From Linanthus parryae (Eukaryota > Streptophyta > Magnoliopsida > Ericales > Polemoniaceae), in the NCBI GenBank assembly GCA_023055425.1, contig JALGPY010000002.1, positions 117,254,088 to 117,318,087 of the forward strand: DNA of 64,000 bases, in the 5' to 3' direction. The position numbers were made by a program, and so were the translations under genes. A model generated the notes under the pieces. It was not told the origin of the DNA. It did not search any database and saw nothing but the letters and a program-made list of their open reading frames with translations. The first letter of the stretch is position 1. The number at the start of each line of letters is the position of its first letter. Positions 1 to 11,586 of the stretch are shown piece by piece.

Positions 1-624
1 ATAAATCAAAATTAAGTTGATCAAATTCCCTACCATGATCAATTCTAATAGATGCAACAGGTAAGTTTTTCAAAGTTTGAAGCTCCTTGAAAATTTTAGA
101 AAATTCAGATAATGCTTCAGACTTTTCTCTAATAAACATAACCCAAGTATATCTAGAGTAATCATCAACTACAACAAGCATATATCTCTTACCTCTGGGT
201 GTTTGAACCATCATAGGACCACACAAGTCCATATGCAACATTTCTAAGGTCCTGGAGGTACTTACAAAGTTATTTGGCTTGAATGAGCTTCTGGTTTGTT
301 TACCTTGAGTACATGCCTTGAAAAACTCATTATCTTTGAATTTAAGGATTGACAATCCCCTTACCAGATCTTTGATATGAGTTTATTTAAGGAGCGCATT
401 CTTATATGACCAAGCCTTATGTGCCATAGTTTTGAGTCATCCTTCAAAGCTTTGAGAAACTTCAGTCTATCACCTGCAACTTTGTTAGTACATAGTGCAT
501 AAACATTATGTGACCTAGGAGCAGTGAGAATGCAATTGCATGATTTTTCATCTTGCACCACACATTTCTCCTTGTCAAAAACAACCTTATTACCTTTGTT
601 ACAAAGCTGAGAAATGCTCAACAA
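1..624 (-). pseudogene. Copia GAG-pre-integrase and integrase core (SIRE-like), partial
   Basis: The zinc-binding N-terminus is seen as LWHIRLGHIRMRSL (about 400-440). The catalytic core follows with the first Asp in HMDLCGP (about 215-235) and the second Asp in IRIDHGREF (about 28-55). The third catalytic residue (Glu) lies beyond the window edge. Integrase joins retroelement cDNA to chromosomal DNA. The frame 361-624 ends at a TAA, but the expected sequence (KDLVRGL) continues at once in another frame, so there is a one-base frameshift near 365-370. This makes it a decayed copy. The upstream frame joins the protease region. Confidence 0.85.
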
Positions 625-639
625 ATTATACTTAAGACC

Positions 640-830
640 GTCAACTAAATAAACATCATATATTGAATATGAAAAATTGTTACCAACACTTCCAATACCA
701 ATTATGTTGCACTTTGCTTTGTCACCAAGTGTGGTTGTTGCTTATGATTGTTCCTTCAGTTCTGAGAATAAAGATTTCTTCCCATTCATATGTCTAGAAC
801 ATCCACTATCCAATATCCATTTCTGATCTT
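640..830 (-). pseudogene. Copia aspartic protease region (SIRE-like)
   Basis: The frame reads WILDSGCSRHMNG at about 780-820, the retroelement aspartic protease active site (D-S-G present) in the usual copia context, placed between gag and integrase. The protease cuts the Gag-Pol polyprotein. At least one in-frame stop follows the motif (after the stretch SELKEQS, near 740), so the copy is broken. The 3' end of this region runs into the GAG-pre-integrase frame with NLLSISQLC at about 600-625. Confidence 0.75.
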
Positions 831-1396
831 TCAAAGCTTTGGTGACATCGTGCAAAAATCAATCAATGCCTTAACAGGCTATTAGACCAAGTGTAGAATT
901 TGGGTTCATATTCAGAGTCAACCATGTTAAGTGTTCTAACTCCTTTTGGAACCCAAATCTGTTTCACTTGTCTCTTAAGCTGATAAGGATAGGTGTTCCT
1001 CATTATGTGAGGTTTTGTCACTCTAAAGGGGGCAAGTTACTTTTACATGTCCAATTTTACAGCAACAATGACACTTTGGTGAATGTCTGCTTCCTACTTT
1101 CACAAATGTGGCTTTTTCATGGAAAATTTGGATTATATCCAATTCCACTTTTGTGAACAGACTGCAGACTTCCTCCAAGCACGAGACTCAACTTCTGTTC
1201 TGAGCCAACAAAAGTTTAAAGAATTTTCTTGGATTCTTGAAGCTTACTAGTCAATGTAGTGTTTTGTTGTTCTAAATCATCATAATGATTTTTTAGATCA
1301 ACAAACTTGTCAGTTTAAATAATGTTTTGATCAACTACTTATTTGACTTGTTATTTCAAAGCTTTGAATCTACTGTCCAAGGCTTTGAAGTCACTG

Positions 1397-2734
1397 TCAA
1401 TTTTTTAACTTAGTAGCTTCAAGACATTTATTCTGAAAAACCAAAACCAAAACCAAATCTAAATTTTCTTTTGCCTGCTCATGAACCTTCATTTTCAAAG
1501 AGTCAATCTCATTCCTGTAACTCTCCTCATTTAAAAACATGCTTTTGAGGATTTCAGGTAACACATCAGAAGGACTAGATAAGATATTTTTTACCATGTA
1601 TTCAATTATCTTCTCAGTGGAATGGTCCTCTAGATGTCCAACCATTAAACAGATATTGGCTTGCTCATCATCAGAGTCTGAGTCACTCCATGAGGCCACC
1701 ATTGCTTTCTTCCTTCTGTTTTCATTTTCCTTCTTTGAAAATTGTCTGTTCTTTTTCTTTTGAGGACAGTCTCTCACCAAGTGATATGCATCTCCACATT
1801 TATAGCAATTCATAACTTTATATTTATATGATTGTGAAGAAGACTTACCTTTCTGATCCTTTCTAGTTGAGGATCTGAACTTTTCTTTGTTGTAATCTTT
1901 ATTCCCAGTGTTCCTCTTTTTCTTGAGAATTCTGGCCAAGGATTTGGAAACCAAGGCTAAGGCTTCCTCATCATCATCAACTTCCTCTGGTTCAAGGCTT
2001 TGGGAGTTTTAATTGTCTTTTGCCTTGAGTGCCAGATTCTTTATGTTGTCACTCAGTTCACCATCAACCTCCTTCATAGAGATCTCAAGAGTGAGTAACT
2101 TTCCTTGCAGATCATCCAGTTCCAGAATGCTTAAATTCCGAGCTTCTTCAATGGCATTAGTTTTAGGCTCCCATTTGGCTTTAGGCAGGCTTATGAGAAT
2201 CCTCCTAACTTTTTCTTCATTTGAGAATACTTTTCCCAAAGATTCCAAGTTGTTCACAATATCTGTAAACCTTTTGAACATATCTTTGATGGACTCATTA
2301 GGGTTCCTCTTAAACAGTTCATAGTGTCTCAGGATGATATTGATCTTTGTCTGCTTGACTTGGTTAGTTCCTTCATAGGTAACAGTCAACTTATCCCAGA
2401 TCTCCTTTGCATTCTTGCAGTTGGATATTCTGTTGAACTCATCTGCCCTAAGAGCACAATATAATAAGTTCCAGTCTTTATAATTTTTTGATACCTTTTC
2501 CAGTTCAGTAACTGAGAGATCTTCATCAGGTTTGACAGTTCTAACACCATCCACAGTAGTATAAAATAGGTTCGGCCCATTCACAATAATAGACCATAGT
2601 TCCATGTCCTGATCTGTGATGAACATTTTCATCAAGGCCTTACAATGCAAAAAGTTATCACCACAGAATAATGGAGGTCTATTAGATGCCCTTCCCTGTG
2701 AGAATCCTCCTTCACCTACAAAACTCATTGTCAC
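1397..2734 (-). pseudogene. gag: Copia gag polyprotein with CCHC zinc knuckle (SIRE-like)
   Basis: Two open stretches, 2009-2734 and 1397-1954, lie in the same frame and are separated by an in-frame TAA at 2009-2011, so they are one Gag interrupted by a stop. The N-terminal part has the UBN2/copia Gag fold pattern (RPPLFCGDNF, NAKEIWDKLTVTYEGT, ESIKDMFKRF). The C-terminal part has one CCHC knuckle, CYKCGDAYHLVRDC, at about 1765-1810, in a Lys/Arg-rich context, then a run of acidic residues. Gag forms the cytoplasmic virus-like particle and the knuckle binds the RNA. The start at 2734 is chosen because it is the first Met after the primer site and begins the conserved MSFVGEGGF-like N-terminus. 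Confidence 0.85.
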
Positions 2735-2761
2735 AAGATTGTTAGATCTTTAACCTGTGAC

Positions 2762-2778
2762 CCAATGCTCTGATACCA
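2762..2778 (-). promoter_or_regulatory. Primer binding site of SIRE-like element
   Basis: On the minus strand the bases read TGGTATCAGAGCATTGG, complementary to the 3' end of plant initiator Met-tRNA. It lies 2 bp inside the LTR edge and primes minus-strand cDNA synthesis. Confidence 0.85.
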
Positions 2779-2780
2779 AT

Positions 2781-4249
2781 TCAAAGTGTGTAATGTAGGT
2801 GTAAACATGTATAATAATACTCTAGAAGGGGGGGGGGGGTTAATATAGTATGCTTGCTTTTGAAAAAACTCAAGTTTTTGAAACTTTAGTAGAACAATCT
2901 GTTGATATCTCAAAGCTTTGAAAGAGATTTGAGAAGCTTAAAGATATAACAACAGAGTATAGAGGCTTCAAATATTTGAGATTTGGAAAGCTCCAAAGCT
3001 TTTAAACTTCCAATTTAAACTTTAAGTAAATGCAGCAAAAGTAAATAACAAGAACACATATATTTTACAGAGTTCAGTCACAATTGGAACTAGTCTCTGC
3101 CTGGGGGATCTAATCCCACCAGGATTCAAACACAATTTCTTATTAATCACCCAGATTTAGCCCTAGATCTCAAGCCTAAGTGAGCTACCTTACACTTATA
3201 CAGCTTGTGGTTACCAACCTATCTAGTTACAGGCTAGAAACTGTTGAGACAATAAGAACCTCTTGTTCTTCACTTGAACAACCAAACTACTAAGTTTAGT
3301 GAGGTTTTTGAGATGAAGAATAAATGATACAATTGAGTACAGAGAGAAGAAATCAGAAAGAATAAGCTGTTTAAAGCCTGGAAGAGTTCTTCTGGTTGAA
3401 TGATCTTCAGCCTGCTTGAATTGAATCCCTAAATTATTTGACGAGCTGTATGTAATTAATCTTCCCAGACTATTGACCTCTTCAAAATCACGACCTCTGT
3501 GTCTCTAATAAGTCTCTGAAATTCAAACTTAAGTAGCTGTTTTCAGTCTGCAACTAACTTGAGAGATTTCAGGAACATAATTCCTAAAACATCTCCTATT
3601 TGATAAGCTCGTGTTAACAGCTCAATTTGAAACCCTTGTTGATCTGTTTATGGACGTTGGAGAGTCCAACAAACCTGAAAACACTTAGCAAACAAGATCA
3701 AACAAATAACAATACAATCTAGAAAAGAAATCTGCTTGAAATAGCAGCTAACCGTTAAAGAGAAAATCATGCTAGACTTGTCTGCTGATAGTTCTGAGTT
3801 AACAAGTATATTCAATCTCATGAATATATCAAATACCCAATATAGAGTCCACAATAATAGACAATTAACAACATGTAACAACATCCAAGTAACATTGAAT
3901 CCATCTGCACACAGAAAGATGGTTAGTAGAACTTAGCAGTAAAGAGTGACTAGAATATCTCAAAGCTTTGAAGCTTTGCCTGCTAACTTCACTAGAATGT
4001 ATATTGGATTTTTCAATCCAACTTATTCCTGCAGTGATCATCTTAGAACATAGATTGCTGAATAAATTATATAATTAAACCAATCATTATCAAAACATAA
4101 CCAAACCCTGATGAAAATAGTTAGATAATACAGCATATAGGAACTGCTACAGTAACTCAAAGCTTTGAAGCTTTGGTACTTAGCGATTTCTTATACTTGT
4201 GTTTCTGGCTTTCATCATCAAGGAGCTAAGCTCTCTGCCTGTATTTTCA
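2781..4249 (-). repeat. SIRE-like 5' LTR
   Basis: Starts next to the primer site and is similar along its length to the solo LTR at 31955-33449, including shared stretches such as the CTCTAGAAGG near 2820. It has a run of 11-12 G near 2828-2838. Palindromes of the form TCAANNNNTTGA are at 2910, 2968, 3960 and 4157. The outer edge is uncertain (4220-4250): I place it at TTTTCA by length comparison with the solo LTR. The matching target-site repeat is outside the window. Confidence 0.75.
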
Positions 4250-4430
4250 TATCATAATATTCATGAGCTTCAGACTTATGACATATATTATTTGTAGCTG
4301 TGTATTGGTTTCACAACTGTTGACTGAAATTATTATGTTGTATTGTATGGTTGCAGTGGTCATACATAATTTCTATTACCTAAATGCATCTTGGGTGATT
4401 ATCTTCTATAATGTTTTCTAGATTTCTCTA

Positions 4431-5131
4431 GTAGAAGGAGGAGATGTGGATCAACGATGTCATAACTGCAGCTTTGGATTCACAGCGCCCATGGTACCCT
4501 GCGTGCAATTCCTGTAACCCTTCTACAGTCATCAACTTAGAGAAACTTTCCTTTGTAGCCGATGCAATAAGGCTGATTCTAAGATAGCTCCCTGGGTTAA
4601 TAACGGTTTAGGGAATTCTGAATGTAACGAATATTGCATTTCTAATGTATTTGGTTTTTTCCATCCGCATCTCATACACATATTTACACTAATTTCAAGC
4701 CATAGATGAGTGTACTGTTGGTGGATGATAGTGGTAAGTTGGATATTACAATGTTTGAGCCTCCAGTGGAAGCTGTATTAAAAGAGAGTGCAACAGCCTT
4801 GTGTGCCATGACTGCGGAGGTAATCTTATGTCAGTTGTTAGATAATTTGGCCTATGTTTTACTGCTTTTGTTTTGTCCCTACAAATAGGATCTTGATTGG
4901 TTTCCCGTATGGATTTGCGCTTGTTCATTTATCGATATTTTCTCTTGATATTTCTATTTGGTTTGATGTTATTGTTTCATTTCTCTGAGATTCGTTGTGT
5001 GACTGTGTTACACATGCACACCTTCCTGTTTACAAGTAAACTTACTTCACATGTGTTCTTGTGTGTTTTAGGAACACAATGTTATGCTTGAGAATTTGAA
5101 ACAGGAGGGCAGTAAGAAAAGGAACAGATGA
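4431..5131 (+). pseudogene. Replication protein A 70 kDa subunit-like gene, 3' exons
   Basis: Three exons fit: 4431-4595, 4706-4819 and 5072-5131, with GT-AG introns (donor at 4596, acceptor ending 4705, donor at 4820, acceptor ending 5071), all in phase 0. The first carries the zinc ribbon of the RPA1 C-terminal DNA-binding domain: WYPACNSC, then FLCSRCNK and KIAPW. The second has the OB-fold strand VLLVDDSGKLDITMFE. The last ends in a Lys/Arg-rich tail and TGA. RPA1 binds single-stranded DNA in replication and repair. A one-base frameshift separates the two halves of the zinc ribbon, so the copy is probably a pseudogene. Upstream exons are missing; the SIRE-like LTR lies in front. Plant Helitrons also carry RPA-like genes, so this could be part of an old Helitron rather than a host gene. 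Confidence 0.6.
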
Positions 5132-5828
5132 AATGTTCGTGATGTAGAAAATGCATAGTGGTGGCGTGTCATCGTATGGATGTGCAGTGTGATATTGTGG
5201 AGAATATTTCTTATGTATGTGGATGGATGAAATGTACCTATATATTGTAGGCTATGTAACTTGAACATGTCGAATATATATATATATATATACACTTTAG
5301 TATATGTGAGTATATATAGAAAAAACCGTATTCAGTTGCTTTTGTTTGTCTGTCCCTGACTCTGTCTGCGGGTGTATGTGTTGGGGTAGAAATTTTTTGT
5401 TTTTATGTATCGTGATGTTGGGGTAAGGGAAAATTTAGTTTCAAGTGGGGGAGGGGGGATGCAGTGCCTAATTGGAATATGTTTATGTTGTATAGTCAAA
5501 TTGATCACAGTAATGTGCAGGTATATAAGCGTAACACTTAGCTTCATCAGATGCAGTGTATCAGTCTATTATTGGAAGGAATGAGATCAACTTTTTTTTT
5601 TCTTTTTTTTTTGGAGGGTGTCACGGGGTAGATGGATGTTTTAAATTTAAGTAGTTCAACTAATATTATTCCTAAATCATACTGAGTATCTGAAATATTT
5701 CTTTACCAGCAATTTTTTTCCTTGCAATATGTATAACAAGGCCATTGATGGCAGTAGTGATGTGTGGGGTTTTGGATCTGTATTTTTGCATCTTCCTACT
5801 CAGGCTACTATGACTTGAAACTCAGATC
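5132..5828 (+). other. Non-coding stretch after RPA-like gene
   Basis: No convincing gene. It holds a short TA repeat (about 5276-5292), a G-rich tract near 5440-5458 and T-runs near 5590-5612. The start is probably the 3' untranslated region of the RPA-like gene. A short readable frame near 5725-5815 ends in a stop and may be a decayed exon. Confidence 0.4.
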
Positions 5829-6126
5829 ATCACACTATCCCTACAAATTTTCCGAGCACAAGTGAACATCAGTCTTTCTTGAGGTATGGTAGTGTGATGC
5901 CAGCGACTAACGGTGTGTGTGATACGAAGCAGGCGGCCCATATATCTTCTCAATTGCATCCTGAAACATCTGCAAATCTTGTGAAGGAGAGCTATTCTTT
6001 CTCCCCACACGCGTACAACAATGCATATTCTGAGGATATCTATAATGCAACCATCCCTCAGCCTCAAAACCAGGTTATGCTTCCTCAATGTGTAGATCCA
6101 GTGAGACAATCAATTATGGTTGGTAC
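5829..6126 (+). pseudogene. Unrecognised open frame cut by CopA
   Basis: An open frame runs from just after a stop near 5820 to the CopA insertion point, with an internal Met at 5879. The product is rich in Ser, Gln, Pro and Asn (for example PETSANLV, IPQPQNQVML) and looks like a disordered linker. I recognise no family. CopA inserted into the bases GGTAC at 6122-6126. The flank resumes at 49861, where the frame that follows is different, so the original coding path across the site is unclear. It may be an exon of the RPA-like gene, of the RNase H-like sequence at 49861, or not coding. Confidence 0.35.
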
Positions 6127-7519
6127 TGTGGGTTTGATACGGAATACGCAGCGGAAAAAAAAAAAACAAATTCCGTTCAAGACTTTCCGTGAATCGCAGG
6201 ACAAACCATCATAATGTCGTAAGGGTAGAAACGTTGTGTACCTTATTTGTCTGACATATCAGTCCACGTAGAATACTATCAACGTCTCTAGGAATATCCA
6301 CGCCTAGGATTGCACTAGCGTCCTTCCAACGTCTATGTGCTAGCAACAGGAGGAAGGAGGAGGAAGAAGATCACGCAAACATGACACCCAAGGTCGCGCG
6401 CCTCTCCGAGGCCGACGGCACAGGGAGGAGGCGGACGGGGGGTTTCGGCCTCCTTGTCGTGCTCTCTCCTTGCTTTGTTCTCTCTCAATAATGACTCACA
6501 TATGATAAAATAAGCTAGGAGTGCCCTTATATATATTTAATAACTCCTTATTAACTACATATTTGCCCCAATACTAATCATATCCATACACATTAGTCCA
6601 CTTTGCAAATTAGTCCTACTAAATTTTCTTGTGGTTGCGTATTGATCATTCTATTTAATTAGTCCTACTATTTAATTCTCAAGTCTAGTTTAATCCATAG
6701 GGCGTGTGACCCCATAGGTTTCTACTTAGTTGGTAGTAACAATTACTAACATAGAGCGGTGTCTAGCAACACAACTATGTCACCCAACTAATAGAAATAG
6801 TCATCCGACAAACCTTGTGACCAATGTTACCGTATTGTATCATCCCCTTGTCTCTATATCCAGATTGGACACGATACATACAAGTCACACTCGTATATCC
6901 AATCCATAGTTTCTCGATTCTGGTAATAGGTTTAGCCACGCTGATAACATCAATATCCTATATCGATTTATTTGAGTCTGGCCAGACATTCTATAAGAAC
7001 TACCCCTCGAGTGGCCGTGGATATTTTCTCCCGTTATGTGGGTGGGAAAATTCCTCTCTACATCACTACCACCTCTAAACTTTCTTCCTATTTTGTCCGA
7101 TAATCGACTTTGTTGCCACCTAGTCGCGGCGCAGCATTTATCAAAACATAATACTCCACAACTAGAGTATCTAGTGACTTCAAGTCTAAGGACAACAATA
7201 CCATTTTCACTACGAGAAGCGCTTGTGACTTTTACATAACTTATATGTAGCCTTGTCATGGTGGCTCTCCAGTATGCCATTACCCCTAATGCATACCCAT
7301 GTGCTAGACTTTATTTCTCCATATCAATCGACCCACATACTAGTCTATATGTGATCGTCCTATTAATCAAAATAAACGACTAGGGATATTTAAGATAAAC
7401 AACAATTTTAATCTAAGGACTTCATTATATTAAATATCCCCATAAATAATACAATGATTATTCTAGCCAAAACGATATTCATACTAAATAAGATTGTCTC
7501 TAGGGCATCAATTCCAACA
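6127..7519 (-). repeat. CopA 3' LTR
   Basis: On the minus strand it begins TGTTGGAATTG and ends near CAAACCCACA. It is flanked on the left by the target repeat GGTAC and on the right by the minus-strand polypurine tract GTGCTAGTGGGAAAC (7520-7534). It is homologous to 48451-49855, 10198-11585, 20442-21835 and 27153-28560. A minus-strand TATA box (TATATATAAG) is at about 6527-6536, where the right LTR has TATATAAG at about 48850-48857. Confidence 0.9.
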
Positions 7520-7534
7520 GTTTCCCACTAGCAC

Positions 7535-7905
7535 AAGAGACAATCTGGTGAATCTCGTATGCCTATAGATCTAGTGTTCCCTTCATGCTTGCGCTGAACA
7601 AGCGGCTTCGTTAGTGGGTCTGACATATTTTCATCTGCAGGAATCTTTCATATCTTCACATCTCCTCTATCGATGATCTCTCGAATAATATGGAATTTCC
7701 TGAGTACGTGCTTGGATTTTTGTTGTGACCTGGGTTCCTTGGATTGTGCGATCGCCCCAATATTGTCACATACAACTCAATTGGATCCACAATACCAGGA
7801 ACCACACCAAGCTCAGTAATGAACTTCCTAATCCAAACAGCCTCCTTTGCTGCACCCGATGCAACAATGTACTCAGCCTCAGTTGTAGAATCAGCAACCG
7901 TCTCT
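7535..7905 (-). pseudogene. CopA RNase H domain
   Basis: Copia RNase H is seen by DSTTEAEYI and AAKEAVWIRKFITELGVVP. The later part is shifted out of frame, and the expected YCDN motif is lost (the sequence reads ELYVTIL then leaves frame). This domain removes the RNA template during reverse transcription. It lies directly before the polypurine tract and 3' LTR, as usual for copia. Frame breaks make it inactive. Confidence 0.75.
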
Positions 7906-7919
7906 TTCTTGGAACTCTT

Positions 7920-9066
7920 CTACCTAACAGCTACTCCATTTAGGCAAAACACAAATCCCAACAGCGATCTGAAATCATCTATCTCGGTTTGGAAACTTGC
8001 ATCAGTGCAACCCTTTACACTTAGTTCTTCTTCCCCTCCATATATTAAGAACGCATCCTTAGTTCTTCTCAAGTACTTAAGGATATTCATGACAGCAATC
8101 CAGTGACTCTCACCCGGATTCGACTGGTATCTGCTTGTCATACTCGATGTGTATGACACATCTGGTCTAGTACATAACATGGCGTACATGATAGATCCGA
8201 TGGCTGAATCATAATGAATCCTAATCATGCGGTTCTTCTCAATCTCATTGGAAGGACAATCATCCTTCGAAAGGGTGATCCCATGCGACATGGTCAAGAA
8301 TCCTCTCTTGGAGTCTTGCATGTTGAACCGTTTCAATACCTTGTCTATATATGTACTCTAACTTAGGTCAAGCACCTTCCCCGATCTATCCTTATAGATC
8401 TTGATGCCAAGTATATAAGCTGCATCCCCTAAGTCTTTCACTCAGAAACACTTCCCTAGCAAATCTTTAACAGATTGCAAGGTAGGAATGTCGTTTCCAG
8501 TGAGTAGTATGTCATCCACATACAAGACCAGAAACACACAGAGCACCCACTAACCTTCATGTAGACACAAGGTTCATCTTCGTTCTTGATGAAGCCAAAC
8601 TCTTTGACCGCGTCATCAAAACGTAAATTCCAACTCCTAGAAACTTGCTTCAACCCATAAATGGATCGCTGCAAATTACACACTTTATGGGAATGCTTTG
8701 GATCCTCAAAACCTTCTGGCTTTGTCATGACACATCCTCGAGGAGGTTTCCATATAGAAACTATGGTTTGACATCCATCTGCCAAACCTCATAACTGTGA
8801 TAAACTGCAATAGCAAGTAAGATACGAATGGATTAGGTCATCCTAACTGGGGACAAGGTTTCATCATAGTCAATACCATGAATCTGTCTGAATCCTTTTG
8901 CCACCAATCAGACCTTATAGGCAATCGCATTGTCATCCATTTCAGTCTTCTTCTTGAAGACCCACTTGCACCCTATGGGCCGAGCCCCTTCGGGTGGTTC
9001 CACCAAAGTCCATACTTTTTTGGTATACATGGATTCCATTTCGGATCTCAAGGAATAAAGCCACTT
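7920..9066 (-). pseudogene. CopA reverse transcriptase
   Basis: Copia RT in several frames. Readable parts: MESMYTKKVWTLVEPP and GCKWVFKKKTEM (about 8940-9040), EVWQMDVK (about 8770-8800), the catalytic YVDDILLTGND (about 8500-8530), and the thumb/connection frame 7920-8336 with TDASF. At least four in-frame stops and frameshifts break it. It copied the element RNA into cDNA inside particles. The order RT then RNase H after integrase identifies Ty1-copia rather than gypsy. Confidence 0.8.
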
Positions 9067-9747
9067 TTAAGATTTCGGCCCTTTTATGACCTCTCCATAG
9101 GTAGTAGGCTCATCATCTATGAGTAGTGCGTCACCGGGATTAGTAACGAGAAGTCCATACCCCTCTGGCTCCTGACGCACCCTGCTCGACCTACGACGTT
9201 CTTGTTTTACTTGAACATGTTCCTCCACAATATCTTGCGGTTCGTGTTCATGTTCCATAGTAGGATCAATGGTTTGTGGTTCTTGAACTTCTTCAAGTTC
9301 TACTGTCCTCCCACTGGCTTCTTTAGAGACAAATTATCTTTCTAGAAACACACCGGTCCGGGCAACAAACACTTTGTTCTTGGTTAGATTGTAGAAGTAA
9401 TAGCCCTTCGTTTCCTTAGGACATCCCACAAACTCACACTTATCTGACTTTGGTCCAAGCTTGTCTGTTTGTAAACGCTTTACATAGACGCCGCAACCCC
9501 AAATCTTCATAAAAGACACTGTGGGACGCCTCCCACTCCACATGTCATATGGAGTCTTCATGACAAATTTGGATGGAACACCGTTAAGTATAAAAGTTGC
9601 ACATAATAGAGCGTGTCCCCAAAATGATAATGGAAGATGAGCGTGACACATCATAGATCGAACCATGTCCAACATAGTTCGATTCCTCCTCTCGCACACG
9701 CCATTCCACTGTGGCGTTCCGGGTGGAGTGAGTTGGGACAAGATCCC
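9067..9747 (-). pseudogene. CopA integrase C-terminal half
   Basis: Starts abruptly at the Gyp1 insertion with SQLTPPGTPQWNG, followed by the third catalytic Glu in NGVCERRNRT (about 9680-9715), then the copia integrase tail (WGCGVYVKRL, KGYYFYN). The linker frame 9067-9258 has the conserved RRSSRVRQEPEGYG. The other half of integrase is at 33990-34637. Gyp1 split the gene between the second and third catalytic acids. Confidence 0.85.
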
Positions 9748-10197
9748 TAATAACTCCGTAATGGAGTTATATATTCTTATGAGGTTATATCGTTTTGCGC
9801 GCAAAAATGGAGAATATATGGTCGTTCCGGGTCGTTTTGGTATAAATTGAGAATGTTATCGTTGCATGCGTTAAATGTTAAGTCCGAGCGTTTTCTACAT
9901 CATTTTACATGTTTTTTTATCATATTTTGTCACATTTGATCTTCGTTGGGCGTTCGTGTTGTGTTTTTCAGTAACGAAGCATGCGATGAGCAAGTGGATA
10001 AAGGAACGAGCTTTGGAATCTATGGCGCACTCGAGGATTGAGGAGGAAAGCAATAGAGGACGATTTGAGTGCTAGGGGCATTCGAGAAGAAGATACGAGC
10101 ATTGAGACATGTGGGAGGCCCAAAATGGAGGAACAAGTGATGAACCGATGCTCGGGAGGCGATTCGAAGGCAAGAGATACATTTGGAAGCAAGTTAG
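9748..10197 (+). repeat. Gyp1 5' LTR, first part
   Basis: Begins TAATAACTCCGTAATGG, equal to the 3' LTR start TGATAACTCTGTAATGG (30742) with the terminal TG changed to TA. It runs into Cop1 at GTTAG (10193-10197), which is the Cop1 target repeat. The LTR resumes at 15976. A TATA box is at 9841. Confidence 0.85.
9841..9849 (+). promoter_or_regulatory. TATA box of Gyp1 5' LTR
   Basis: TATAAATTG, about 95 bp into the LTR, at the same place as TATAAATAG at 30836-30844 in the 3' LTR. A putative core promoter by position and sequence only. Confidence 0.45.
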
Positions 10198-11585
10198 TGT
10201 TGGTTTTGGATGTCCTAGAGGCAATCTGTTTAGTATGAACTTTATTTACTATAATAAATTATTGTATTTTATGGAGATATAATATAATGAAGTCCTTAGA
10301 TTACAAGTGTTTTGTTTATCTTAAATATCCCTAGTCCATTATATTGATTAACGCGAAGATCAACTATAGACTAGTATGTTGGTAGATTGATATGGAGATA
10401 TCAACTCTAACACATGGGTATGCATTAGGAGTAATGGCATACGGGATTGACCCACCGCGAGAAGGCTACATTAGATTATGTCAACGTCACAAGTGCTTCT
10501 CATAATGCTAATGGTGTTGTAATCCTTAGACTTGAAGTCACTGGATACTCTAGTTGTGAAATATCATGCTTTGATATTATCAAACGTTACAACGTAACTG
10601 GGTAATTATAAAGATGGATATCGAGCATGATAGGAAGCAAGCTGAGAGATGGCAGTGATGTAGATAGGATCCGTCCCTCCTACATAATGGGAGTAAATAT
10701 CCACGGTCACTCGAGGGTTAGTGCTCAAGGAATGTTAGGCCAGACTCAGATAAATCAATATGGATATATTGATGTTATCTGCATGGATGAGCCTATTCCC
10801 AGGATCGAGAAGCTATGGATTGGATATAAGAGTGTGAAAATTATGTCTCGTGTCCAATACGGATATAAAGAAAAAGGGATAACATGACACGGTACATTGG
10901 GCACAAGGTTTGTCTGGATCACTGACTGTTTCTATTAGTTTGGTGGCATTGATCCGTTGCTAGACACCGCTCTATGTTTGTAATAGTTACTACCAACTAA
11001 GTAGAAACCTATGGGGTCACACACCATATGAATTAAACTGGATATGGGCATTAATTAGTTAGAATAATTAATTAAAAGGATCATAATGCAACCACAAGCA
11101 AAGCTAGTGGGACTAATTTGTGAGTGGACTAATCCATGTAAGGGCATGATTAGTATTGGGGCAATTATGTAGTTAATACAGAGTTAGTAACTATATAAAG
11201 GAACTATAGATTGTTATTTTCTCAACACAAGTTATTATTGAGAGAACATAACAAATCAAGGAGAGAGATAAGACATGGAGGCCTAGCCTCCTAGTCTGTC
11301 CGCCCCTTGCCGTCGGCCACTCCTTGTGGCGCGCAGCTTGCTCCGTTTTGCGTGATCCTTTGCCTCCTTATTTTGTTGCTAGCACTACACAGTAGGAAGG
11401 ATTCCATTTGGAGATCCAAGGTGTGGATACTCGTAGAGTAGAAGAAAAAATTATTCGTAGTGATCACACAATCACATGTTCCTACCCTAACCATGTTATT
11501 ATTGCTTGTCTGTTATCCTTGGAGGGGTTTGAGCAGGATTAAAAAGTTTGTTATTCCGCTGCATAACCTGCATCAAAACCCTACA
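10198..11585 (+). repeat. Cop1 5' LTR
   Basis: Starts TGTTGGTTTTGG and ends CAAAACCCTACA. It has TATATAAAG at 11192-11200 and ends one base before a primer binding site. It is homologous to the CopA and Cop2 LTRs. Confidence 0.92.
11192..11200 (+). promoter_or_regulatory. TATA box of Cop1 LTR
   Basis: TATATAAAG, kept in the truncated 3' LTR at 15575-15583. The Cop2 LTRs have TATATAAAA at 21431 and 28138. The position, about 1 kb into the LTR, is the same in all copies of this family. Confidence 0.5.
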
Positions 11586-11586
11586 G

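Larger units (their letters stand above)
1..4249 (-). mobile_element. SIRE/Maximus-like Ty1-copia retrotransposon, partial
   Basis: Reading on the minus strand from the right: LTR (2781-4249), primer binding site (2762-2778), gag (1397-2734), protease (about 640-830), GAG-pre-integrase and integrase core (1-624). The window edge cuts the element inside integrase, so RT, RNase H and the other LTR lie to the left and are not seen. The gag type (RPPLFCGDNF near the N-terminus, one CCHC knuckle, long C-terminal part) and the LTR of about 1.5 kb fit the SIRE/Maximus lineage. A solo LTR of the same broad family lies at 31955-33449. Confidence 0.85.

Noticed and set aside
3648..3884. A 78-codon frame in the SIRE-like LTR
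   Set aside because: No counterpart in the solo LTR that I can see, and no recognisable domain.
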